A DNA stretch of 37,872 nt from Methylotenera_A sp044222005. GTDB taxonomy: Bacteria > Pseudomonadota > Gammaproteobacteria > Burkholderiales > Methylophilaceae. A program made the translations under genes and the position numbers. Numbering within the stretch: position 1 is the stretch's first letter; each line of letters starts with the position of its first letter. The notes beneath the pieces were generated by a model. The model did no database searches. It was not told the origin of the DNA and was given only the letters and a program-made list of their open reading frames with translations. Shown here in pieces: positions 16,521 through 23,719 of the stretch. The stretch covers positions 1 through 37,872 of the forward strand of contig JBGANY010000016.1 in the NCBI GenBank assembly GCA_044222005.1, written 5' to 3'.

Positions 16521-18404
16521 TTAATTCGCTTCTTCTAACACATTTTGTAATTGTTGTGCCGGAAGATACTTTTTATAGCTTTGCAGCTCATCGCTCTCCA
16601 AACTGGCGTTAGATATGACGGTTGGGCGCAGAAAAATCACCAGTTCCGTTTTACGAGTCGCATCATTTTTACCCTTAAACAAATTACCTACCCCAGGCAC
16701 ATTGCTAAGACCAGGAACTTTATCGGTGTTCCGAACGATCTCATCCTGCATCAACCCACCTAACACCGCTGTGCTACCGCTATTGATCTGTAACATGGAC
16801 TCCATCTCACGCACCTGAATGATTGGTATTTCACTTTTTATTGGCGTGCCTGTATTAAATTGACCCGTACGCAAATTAGGGTTTGGATCCTGCACCGAAT
16901 CTATCACCCGCGTAATGCTTGGCCGGACATTGATGCCCACACTTCCTGTGTCATTGATTTGTGGTGTCACACTCATCACGATACCGACTGGCACAGTGTT
17001 TGGTGTGGTTGTAAACGTAGCTAAAGTACCGCCAACGGTGCCTCCCACAGTGGCTTGCTGAGCCTGAACGGTAAAATACACCAGGTTATCCACCACTTTA
17101 AGCACCGCAGTTTGATTATTCAACACCATCAGTTTGGGGCTGGATAACACTTTAGTGTCACCAAATTGCTTCAACAAATTAATAGAGGCAGCGATATTCC
17201 CAATTCGGCTGACTGGGTTTAAATAGCCAAAAACAATACCTGCATCAGTCCCTATACCAAGCGCATTTTTATTTTCCGTGCTTTGTATTACATTGTTGTT
17301 AATATTGAAATTTTTGGACCCCAACCTTTGACCAAAAACAAAACCGCTGTTTGAAGCAGAATTATTTAAGCGGCTCCAATCTATCCCTGCTTGGAAGCTG
17401 TCTTTTAAAACTACCTCAACTATTGTGGCTTCAACTAATACCTGTTTCCTGGCATCATGCAGGACTTTGTCTATGAACTCCTGAACTTTTTCATGCTGCT
17501 TATTTGTTGCCCGCACGCTGATAACCCCGGTTTCCGGGTTGGCAATCACGTTAGCGGCAAACAATGTTTTGTATTCGGATCGCTGCTCTTTGCGCTGATC
17601 AGCCTCAGCCTTGTTGTTATCTACCTGCGCTTTATTTTCATCTGAGCTTGATTTTTCTGTCTTGGCGTCTTTTTCACCCAAGGTACCAAATCTCGTCACA
17701 ATTACTTCTTTGTCTGTTTCCGCTAACAAATCTTTGATATTTTGTATGAGTGATTCCCACAAATGGTTCTTAGCTTTACTGGAGACCAGCGTGCGAGAAC
17801 TGTTATTAGCACCATTCCCGCTAGTAGTGGTTGAAGAACCTGTACCGCCACTAGTCTGTGCAGAGCTAGAAATTTGACCATCAGCACCGATGAAGCCTTC
17901 GGTATCACGGTTAATGTTGACATAATCAACCTTATAGGTTCTGAGTACCGGCTGATCAGGCGTGATATGCAGCACATTGCCATCCATCCGGTAGGTTAAA
18001 TCCACCTGTTTGGCTAACCTTTCCAGAATGGCCGGCAAAGTTTGGTCGACCGCATTCAGCGTAGCGCGGCCGCGTATGGCAGGATGAATGTCGATGTTAA
18101 TCTTGCTCTCACGCGCCAGTGCAAACAGAATCTCTTTTACCGGCACCTCGTTCACCACCACACTGTAGGTTTGCGCTTTGGTGGTGGCTTTGGGGGGTGG
18201 CAATTGCGGGCTGCTTTTCACCAGCTTGGGAATGGGCGCCGCGGCTGTGTTATCTGAAGGGGCGTTTTGTGTGTCGGCCTTGCCATCGATATGACCTGTA
18301 GAAGGCGTCACTTTAGACTGGTGTGCGCAGGAAACGAGCAAGAAACCAATAACTGCAACCAAGCCAACTCTGCCAAAATAAACTTTAATGTTGTTTTTAA
18401 GCAC
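16521..18404 (-). CDS. mshL: MshL-type secretin lipoprotein (pilus outer-membrane pore)
   Basis: The 627-residue protein starts at a GTG with GGGAG ten bases upstream. A lipoprotein signal ends Leu-Val-Ser-Cys with Cys26 as the lipid site. Then follow an STN-type domain (about 80-165: VPVKEILFALARESKINIDIHP), a Ser/Gly/Thr-rich loop (about 185-205), a charged insertion (about 255-280), an N1-type domain and the secretin core (about 340-610) with VLSSPKLMVLNNQTA and the terminal VPGLSNVPGVGNLFK signature. The product forms the outer-membrane channel through which the pilus exits. It lies downstream of the mshM-type ATPase gene with a 121-base A+T-rich gap that may hold its own promoter. Confidence 0.93.
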   Translation of the reverse strand: MLKNNIKVYFGRVGLVAVIGFLLVSCAHQSKVTPSTGHIDGKADTQNAPSDNTAAAPIPKLVKSSPQLPPPKATTKAQTYSVVVNEVPVKEILFALARESKINIDIHPAIRGRATLNAVDQTLPAILERLAKQVDLTYRMDGNVLHITPDQPVLRTYKVDYVNINRDTEGFIGADGQISSSAQTSGGTGSSTTTSGNGANNSSRTLVSSKAKNHLWESLIQNIKDLLAETDKEVIVTRFGTLGEKDAKTEKSSSDENKAQVDNNKAEADQRKEQRSEYKTLFAANVIANPETGVISVRATNKQHEKVQEFIDKVLHDARKQVLVEATIVEVVLKDSFQAGIDWSRLNNSASNSGFVFGQRLGSKNFNINNNVIQSTENKNALGIGTDAGIVFGYLNPVSRIGNIAASINLLKQFGDTKVLSSPKLMVLNNQTAVLKVVDNLVYFTVQAQQATVGGTVGGTLATFTTTPNTVPVGIVMSVTPQINDTGSVGINVRPSITRVIDSVQDPNPNLRTGQFNTGTPIKSEIPIIQVREMESMLQINSGSTAVLGGLMQDEIVRNTDKVPGLSNVPGVGNLFKGKNDATRKTELVIFLRPTVISNASLESDELQSYKKYLPAQQLQNVLEEAN

Positions 18405-18525
18405 GACGTGCCTGCTCCCAAAGATTTTTATACTTTGACAGTTATCGCATAATCTGCATTAAATTGCAATACTAACTTATTGAAAGTTTTATAATTTTAG
18501 TTATACGATTAGCTTTTTTACAACT
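18405..18525 (-). promoter_or_regulatory. A+T-rich gap upstream of mshL, possible internal promoter
   Basis: This is the widest gap within the pilus cluster, 121 bases and strongly A+T-rich. On the minus strand it contains TTGTAA, 18 bases, TAAAAT, a weak sigma-70-like pair. I found no sigma-54 -24/-12 element (TGGCAC-N5-TTGC) in it. A short inverted repeat GCACG-T-CGTGC overlaps the GTG start of mshL. Confidence 0.25.
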
Positions 18526-19923
18526 TTATTTGGTTTCTTGTAACACCCCTGCAATAGTACGTAATTGCGGACGATTTTTTTGCAGCTCGGCGGGTAATTT
18601 TTGCAAAGCTTGTGTCGCCTCAACACGATTTGCAAAACTACCGTACAGTACCGTCAAAAATGGCTGATTATTGACTTTGGTCCGGTAGACATAAATATTG
18701 TCCAGCTCAATCTGCTGGCTTAACACCTCCAGATCATTTTTTAGCTGCGTATCGCTACTTGCCCCCATCAGCTGAATGCTCACCGTACTGGGCGGCTGGC
18801 TGGCAAGCCAAGCCGAGGTGGCGTTTAAGCGCCGTGTCAAGATATCCGTCTGCGGGTTTGTTGTTGTGCTTGCAGAGGGAGTCGGGTTTTCTTGCTGCGT
18901 TTCTCCGGGCTTGGTTTCATCTGCCCTGGCTTCGCTTGCGGGCGCGCTTGCTTTTGGCTTGTGCTCGGTCACTGCAGATTGGGACTTGCCAGCTTGAGTA
19001 GCTGATTGTTTTTGCGTCCACATACTTACTGCATAGCCTAGCGCCAAACCCAGCACAAGCAAGGCCGCCCACATGAACATTTGAGATTGCCTGGCAATGG
19101 ACTTTGCTTTTTCCACACCAAACTCACTATCAGCTATCGCCGCCTGCACATGCTTAGGCGTCACCAGGTATACATTTTCTGCAAATGCAGCTAGCAATGC
19201 TTTATCCGCCAGAATATTCACCCGCCGCACAAGGCCATTGGCAGCATTGGCCAGTTTTTTAATAGCTGCAGCATTGAATAAGGGCGGGCCAAAATAACCG
19301 GCTGAACGCAATCTGAAAATGAGATATTCGCCAATTTCTTCTGTACGCAAAGGAGCCAGATTAAAGCTGTGCGTAATCCGTTCACGCAATTGGCGAATAT
19401 GCGCCTGATTCAGATTTTCATCGAGCTCTGGCTGGCCAAACAGCACAATCTGTAGCAGCTTGTCATGCTTGGTTTCCAGGTTCGATAGCAGGCGGATCTC
19501 TTCCAGGGTTGCCAGCGGCATACCTTGCGCTTCTTCTACAAAAATCACCACTTGCTTGCCTGCCGCATGCCGCGCCAACAAATGCGTTTGCAGCACTTGC
19601 ATGACTTTTAAGCGGTCAGCGTTTTTGGGCAGTTTAAGCTGCAATTCAAACGCGATGGCATGCAACACATCTTCCGGCGCCACGCTGGGGTTAACCAGAT
19701 AAATACTCTCAATCTTGTCGGGCAGCATAGTCTGCAACATCCGGCACAACATGGTTTTGCCGCTGCCTACTTCACCCACCACCTTGATAATACCCTCACC
19801 GCTATTGATGGCATAAATCAAGGCATCCAGCACCGCACCGCGATTGCCGCCGGTGTAAAAAACTTCAGTGTTCGGGGTGATTTTGAATGGCGGCTCTTTC
19901 AAGCCAAAATGGGCGTAATACAT
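18526..19923 (-). CDS. mshM: MshM/ExeA-type AAA ATPase with C-terminal SPOR-like domain
   Basis: The 465-residue protein begins MYYAHFGLKEPPFKITPN, the standard ExeA/MshM start. Walker A is GEVGSGKTM (about residues 50-58); Walker B is the VVIFVEEAQ strand (about 130), and sensor-like segments follow. A transmembrane helix at about 284-303 is followed by a low-complexity Lys/Ala/Pro/Thr spacer and, over the last about 75 residues, a module that resembles a SPOR peptidoglycan-binding domain (YVYRTKVNNQPFLTVLYGSF). ExeA-like ATPases couple ATP use to insertion of the secretin through peptidoglycan. It lies 11 bases downstream of the response regulator gene, so the two are probably cotranscribed. 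Confidence 0.85.
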   Translation of the reverse strand: MYYAHFGLKEPPFKITPNTEVFYTGGNRGAVLDALIYAINSGEGIIKVVGEVGSGKTMLCRMLQTMLPDKIESIYLVNPSVAPEDVLHAIAFELQLKLPKNADRLKVMQVLQTHLLARHAAGKQVVIFVEEAQGMPLATLEEIRLLSNLETKHDKLLQIVLFGQPELDENLNQAHIRQLRERITHSFNLAPLRTEEIGEYLIFRLRSAGYFGPPLFNAAAIKKLANAANGLVRRVNILADKALLAAFAENVYLVTPKHVQAAIADSEFGVEKAKSIARQSQMFMWAALLVLGLALGYAVSMWTQKQSATQAGKSQSAVTEHKPKASAPASEARADETKPGETQQENPTPSASTTTNPQTDILTRRLNATSAWLASQPPSTVSIQLMGASSDTQLKNDLEVLSQQIELDNIYVYRTKVNNQPFLTVLYGSFANRVEATQALQKLPAELQKNRPQLRTIAGVLQETK

Positions 19924-19934
19924 TCACACCCTCT

Positions 19935-21359
19935 CTATTTTTCTTCTTGAAGCTGTATGCGGCTGTACAATGTCGTGCGGTTAATGCCTAACATTTTAGC
20001 GGCCTGGCTTAAATTGCCATGAGTAATATGCATAGCGGCACTGACGTATGCTTTCTCCCATGATTTTAGTACTTGATCCAAGCTCACATTTGCTTCGTTT
20101 TGTAAGTGCTGCATGGCATAGCTTGATAAATCACCACTGTTAGTGACGATAGCCGTGCCGCTATCCATCTCATTTTGGCGTGATAAATCCAGCTCAGCAG
20201 AAAGCTGTGTTTCATTGACGGTTTGTCCGGCATATTTCGCGATCAGCCGAATGATGATATTGCGCAACTCGCGCACATTGCCCGGAAAGTGGTAACTCAA
20301 CCAGCGGGATTTGGCTCTATCGTCCAGCTTAAAAGGTTTCTGGCCAGTTTCACGCGCATAAAACGCGTTAAAGTGTTCCAGCAATATCAGACTATCCTCA
20401 CCCAAATCACGCAAAGGCGGCACCTTGACCGCAAACACACCTAAACGATGATACAAGTCAGACCTGAAATTTCCAGCACGCACTTCTGCACGCAAATCCC
20501 GGTTGGTGGCAGCCACTACACGCGCTTTGCTCTTGCGCACCTGCGTTTCGCCGACACGCGTGTATTCGCCGTTTTCCAACACGCGCAGCAATTTGGCCTG
20601 CATTTCCAATGGCAATTCGCCAATCTCGTCCAGAAACAGCGTACCTTCGCCCACCTCTTCAAAGTAGCCCGCATTCGCAGTTGCCGCGCCCGTAAACGCA
20701 CCTTTGGCATGGCCAAATAAGATGGATTCTGCCAGCATCGGCGAAATGGCTGCGCAATTGACCGACAAATAAGCTTGCTTGGCGCGCTTGCTGAAACGGT
20801 GGAAATTATTGGCCACGCGCTCTTTGCCGCTGCCAGATTCGCCCTCGATCAGTACAGGGAAAGGCGAATCGGCAAATTGGCGTATCTGCATGATCAGCGT
20901 TTGCATAGGCAAGCTCTCACCTATCATGCCGCCATTTTTGTCTTCAGGTTTCTCAGTTAACTCAACGCTCTGAACTTTTAACGAATTGAGCAGCAGCTCT
21001 TTTAATCGCTCAACATCACAAGGCTTAGGAATAAAATCGAGCGCGCCTAGCGCCAGCGCGTGCTTCACATTCACATCATCACTTTGGCCGGAAAGCACGT
21101 GGATTTTCATGCTGGGCGAATGTGCCAGCAACTCGCCGATCATCTTAAAGCCCTCGTCCGGCTTGTGCTGCATAGGGGGCAGGCCTAAATCGACCAAAGC
21201 CAACGACGGCGGCTCTTCCAGCTGACGCAACAAGCTTTTGGCTTGTGCGCGTGAATCGGCCACACACACTTCAAAGTGCTTGCTTAGCACAAAGTGCAAG
21301 GTATCGGTAATGAGCGGGTCATCATCAATAATGATGAGCACCGGACGTAGCTCAGCCAT
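19935..21359 (-). CDS. Sigma-54-dependent response regulator (NtrC family)
   Basis: The 474-residue protein has an N-terminal receiver domain (acidic pocket IDDDP at 11-15, phospho-acceptor Asp57 in LVDLGLPP, and a Lys near 113), a sigma-54 AAA domain with GESGSGKE Walker A, the sigma-54 contact loop GAFTGA, and LFLDEIGELP Walker B, and a Fis-type helix-turn-helix at the C-terminus (LSQAAKMLGINRTTLYSRI). AAGGA lies eight bases before the ATG. The receiver resembles the PEP-CTERM/PrsR-like branch, but no PEP-CTERM genes are visible here. No histidine kinase is encoded nearby. Lying directly upstream of mshM on the same strand, it is a good candidate regulator of the pilus cluster, but I found no -24/-12 site to prove this. 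Confidence 0.93.
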   Translation of the reverse strand: MAELRPVLIIIDDDPLITDTLHFVLSKHFEVCVADSRAQAKSLLRQLEEPPSLALVDLGLPPMQHKPDEGFKMIGELLAHSPSMKIHVLSGQSDDVNVKHALALGALDFIPKPCDVERLKELLLNSLKVQSVELTEKPEDKNGGMIGESLPMQTLIMQIRQFADSPFPVLIEGESGSGKERVANNFHRFSKRAKQAYLSVNCAAISPMLAESILFGHAKGAFTGAATANAGYFEEVGEGTLFLDEIGELPLEMQAKLLRVLENGEYTRVGETQVRKSKARVVAATNRDLRAEVRAGNFRSDLYHRLGVFAVKVPPLRDLGEDSLILLEHFNAFYARETGQKPFKLDDRAKSRWLSYHFPGNVRELRNIIIRLIAKYAGQTVNETQLSAELDLSRQNEMDSGTAIVTNSGDLSSYAMQHLQNEANVSLDQVLKSWEKAYVSAAMHITHGNLSQAAKMLGINRTTLYSRIQLQEEK

Positions 21360-21461
21360 TGATTTATCCTTTTAATTTGAAGCGATTATTTTTGTTTGTT
21401 AGATACACTATAACCGTTATAAAGCAGGCTATCAATGGGAAGCCACCTGAAAAAGAAAGAC

Positions 21462-21501
21462 GGGGTGGTTGATGGGCTCGAGTCCACGACCACTGGAATC
21501 C
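21462..21501 (-). repeat. Degenerate tRNA-His 3'-half remnant (outer attachment-site scar)
   Basis: About 40 bases match the 3' half of the intact tRNA-His at 25860-25936 (acceptor end, T arm, start of anticodon arm), with four substitutions and one deleted base. Orientation is the same as the intact gene. It lies between the response regulator and ald genes and marks the left end of the imported region. Confidence 0.75.
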
Positions 21502-21545
21502 TTCGAAGCAAAGAGAAAGAGGGTTATTCCTTGTCAATGCTTGGA

Positions 21546-22658
21546 CTATCCCAGTGCAGCAGCAGGCTCGTAGAATGCGAGCCCGAGTGCGGTAGCAACG
21601 GGCAGATTAGTCACCTTGCCCTGATGCACGTTCAGACCGTTCAGAAGATGCCGGTCATACCGCAACGCTTGCAAGTCATGATCCGCAAGCGCCAGTACAT
21701 AAGGCAGCGTGGCATTGTTGAGCGCATAAGTCGAAGTGCGTGGTACGGCGCCCGGCATATTGGCGACGCAGTAATGGATCACACCGTCGATCACATAGGT
21801 TGGTGCATCGTGGGTGGTCGGGCGAGCGGTTTCGCAACAGCCGCCTTGATCGATTGCAACATCCACGATCACGCTTCCCAGTTTCATGCCCCTGACTATG
21901 TCGCGTGTAATGAGCTTGGGAGCCGCCGCCCCGGCAACCAGCACTCCGCCGATCACAAGATCGGCAATACTACAGTGGTGCTCGATTGCGTCTGAAGTCG
22001 AATAAACGGTATTCAGGCGATGGCCGAACTGTTTGCGGAGATTACGCAGGACGTTGACATTGCGGTCCAGCACCGACACTGTGGCACCCATGCCGAGCGC
22101 GACATCAATTGCATGCGTACCGACCACCCCGCCGCCGATCACTGTCACGATGGCTGGCTCTACCCCAGGCACGCCGCCCAGCAAGACGCCAAGTCCACCA
22201 TGTGTTTTTTCAAGAAAATATGCACCAGCCTGAACCGAAAGCCGGCCGGCCACCTCAGACATGGGTGCCAGCAAAGGCAAACCACCGCCGTCTGCAGTGA
22301 CCGTTTCATACGCAATGCACGTCGCACCGGAATCTATCAGATCATTCGCTTGTTCCGGATCCGGCGCAAGGTGCAGATAGGTAAAGAGAATCTGTCCTGG
22401 CTTAAGCCATTGTCGTTCGATGGCTTGAGGCTCTTTGACTTTGACAATCAGCTTGGCCTGCTCGAATACTTCCTGCGCCGACTTGAGGATAGTTGCACCT
22501 GCCGCTTGGTATTGCTCGTCACTGGCGCCGATCCCTTCTCCTGCCCTGGTTTCGACAATGACCTCGTGGCCACGTGCCACCAACTCCCTTACATTGGCTG
22601 GCACCAGACCAACTCTATATTCGCGCACTTTGATTTCTTTGGGGACACCGATTAGCAT
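21546..22658 (-). CDS. ald: Alanine dehydrogenase
   Basis: The 370-residue enzyme makes pyruvate and ammonium from L-alanine with NAD, or the reverse. Family residues are in the expected places: Arg15 in the KEIKVREYRVG start, Lys75 in KVKEP, His96 in YLHLAPD, the MSEVAGRLSVQAGA helix, and the Rossmann motif GGGVVGTHA (about 175-183). The ribosome binding site GAGGAG lies about ten bases before the ATG. Its G+C content is far above that of the neighbours, and it lies between tRNA-His scars, so recent acquisition is likely. It is divergent from the PEBP-family gene. Use for alanine catabolism or ammonium assimilation is possible; the sequence does not say which. Confidence 0.95.
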   Translation of the reverse strand: MLIGVPKEIKVREYRVGLVPANVRELVARGHEVIVETRAGEGIGASDEQYQAAGATILKSAQEVFEQAKLIVKVKEPQAIERQWLKPGQILFTYLHLAPDPEQANDLIDSGATCIAYETVTADGGGLPLLAPMSEVAGRLSVQAGAYFLEKTHGGLGVLLGGVPGVEPAIVTVIGGGVVGTHAIDVALGMGATVSVLDRNVNVLRNLRKQFGHRLNTVYSTSDAIEHHCSIADLVIGGVLVAGAAAPKLITRDIVRGMKLGSVIVDVAIDQGGCCETARPTTHDAPTYVIDGVIHYCVANMPGAVPRTSTYALNNATLPYVLALADHDLQALRYDRHLLNGLNVHQGKVTNLPVATALGLAFYEPAAALG

Positions 22659-22694
22659 TTGTTATTAGCTCCTCAAAATAATTGCCGATTCAAT

Positions 22695-22725
22695 CAGAGA
22701 AGCCAGGCATTACCCAGCTTCTCTG
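22695..22725 (-). promoter_or_regulatory. Inverted repeat in the ald upstream region
   Basis: A perfect nine-base inverted repeat CAGAGAAGC ... GCTTCTCTG with a 13-base spacer lies about 40 bases before the ald start. It has no T run, so it is not a terminator. It could be an operator or an mRNA leader stem. Confidence 0.4.
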
Positions 22726-22861
22726 TTGCTAGATATCATATCAGAGTAAATCAGGCTTACGGTTGATTTTAATATGTCTAGCCAACAACGTGGCGCCAGA
22801 AACCTTGCATGGGCTTTGATTTTGCTTTAGTAAGTTTCCCCATTTTTTTGCATGTGGTACA

Positions 22862-22889
22862 TTGGTTGCTCTAGCTTAACAATGATAAT
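22862..22889 (+). promoter_or_regulatory. Possible sigma-70 promoter for the PEBP-family gene
   Basis: TTGGTT (22862-22867), 16 bases, GATAAT (22884-22889). The start codon follows at 22902, so the transcript would have almost no leader, which agrees with the lack of a recognisable ribosome binding site. Confidence 0.35.
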
Positions 22890-22901
22890 TTTTATACGAT
22901 C

Positions 22902-23375
22902 ATGAACTTGAGTTCAAGTGCCTTTCTCCAGTTTGGAGATATTCCAAGCCAGTATACTTGCGAAGGGGCTGAGCAGTCCCCGCCTCTTGCATGGTCGGAC
23001 ATTCCTGCGGGCACAAAAAGCCTGGCGCTCATCGTTGACGACCCTGATGCGCCTGACCCGGCCGCACCCAAAATGACCTGGATACATTGGGTGCTATACA
23101 ATATCACGCCCCACTCGACAGGCTTAGATGCAGGGAAATCAGGGCTTCCAGAACTGCCAGCAGGCACACTCAACGGCCTGAATGACTGGAATCAAACCGG
23201 GTACCGCGGACCATGCCCGCCAATTGGGCGCCACAGATACTTCCATAAACTCTATGCGCTTGACGTTGTCCTTCCAGTCCTGCAACCAGCTACCAAAACA
23301 GCATTAGAAAAAGCGATGCAGGGACACATCCTAGCGCAAAGTGAGCTGGTGGGTTATTACAAGAAAAGAAAGTGA
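22902..23375 (+). CDS. YbhB/YbcL-family PEBP-like protein
   Basis: The 157-residue protein belongs to the bacterial phosphatidylethanolamine-binding (Raf kinase inhibitor-like) family. It shows the order F-x-x-x-G-x-IP-x-x-YTCEG, SPPLAWSDIPAGTKSLALIVDDPDAPDP, the WIHWVLYNI strand, GLNDWNQTGYRGPCPPIGRHRYFHKLYALD, and a C-terminal amphipathic helix ending Gly-Tyr-Tyr-Lys-Lys. These residues line the small anion/ligand pocket. Length is normal for YbhB. The biological role of the bacterial family is unclear. It is transcribed divergently from ald inside the island. The ATG used here has no clear ribosome binding site. Confidence 0.93.
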   Translation: MNLSSSAFLQFGDIPSQYTCEGAEQSPPLAWSDIPAGTKSLALIVDDPDAPDPAAPKMTWIHWVLYNITPHSTGLDAGKSGLPELPAGTLNGLNDWNQTGYRGPCPPIGRHRYFHKLYALDVVLPVLQPATKTALEKAMQGHILAQSELVGYYKKRK

Positions 23376-23719
23376 ACGATAATCTTTAGCCCACCCTGAT
23401 CGTACGCTTAAGGTCGATTTTAAATAATTGAAATAAGGGGTTTGATGGGGCTCGAACCCACGACAAGTGGGATCACAACCTAGGTTGCATAATCATGTAA
23501 CACTATAAAATATAAATATATTTTATAAACAGTGTCTAATAATTCTGCTTAGTTTGCCTTAAAAAGCCTAGTTTCAGCCTTGTATGCCCTTATTTTATTA
23601 GACAAAATTTGACTGAATTAAGCCAAAAACAGTCATTACTAGACCCGGTACAAAGGTACTTGTATCCTATTCTAAACCCAAACTTTAAACGTGAGATTAA
23701 TTAGGCTAGTGTATAGATT
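23376..23719. other. 344-base intergenic region with tRNA-His scar
   Basis: This gap between the PEBP-family gene and the lipoprotein gene contains the tRNA-His 3'-half remnant (23437-23484). After it comes a strongly A+T-rich stretch with no ORF of interest, from which the lipoprotein gene is probably transcribed. I see no terminator with a T run and no integrase remnant. Confidence 0.6.
23437..23484 (-). repeat. tRNA-His 3'-half remnant (inner attachment-site scar)
   Basis: About 48 bases match the intact tRNA-His from the CCA end into the anticodon loop. A 24-base core covering most of the T arm is identical; a two-base gap lies near the acceptor end and four substitutions lie in the anticodon arm. 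The anticodon-loop string ATCACAA is kept. No 5' half is present, so it cannot be a working tRNA. Confidence 0.85.

Larger units (their letters stand above)
21462..23436. mobile_element. Island module 1 at tRNA-His (ald and PEBP-family gene), no integrase left
   Basis: The segment is bounded on both sides by tRNA-His 3'-end scars in the same orientation and carries an alanine dehydrogenase and a PEBP-family gene. Base composition of ald is clearly higher in G+C than the flanks (39 of 60 at 21901-21960, against 29 of 60 at 12241-12300). No integrase, transposase or recombinase gene is present, so it is a cargo remnant rather than an active element. That the two genes arrived together is inference. 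Confidence 0.5.

Noticed and set aside
18405..19934. Sigma-54 promoters in front of mshL or mshM
   Set aside because: I looked for TGGCAC-N5-TTGC-like elements in the gaps and saw none that match well enough.
23437..23484. A working second tRNA-His gene
   Set aside because: Only the 3' half is present; no D arm or 5' acceptor strand can be found beyond the anticodon loop.
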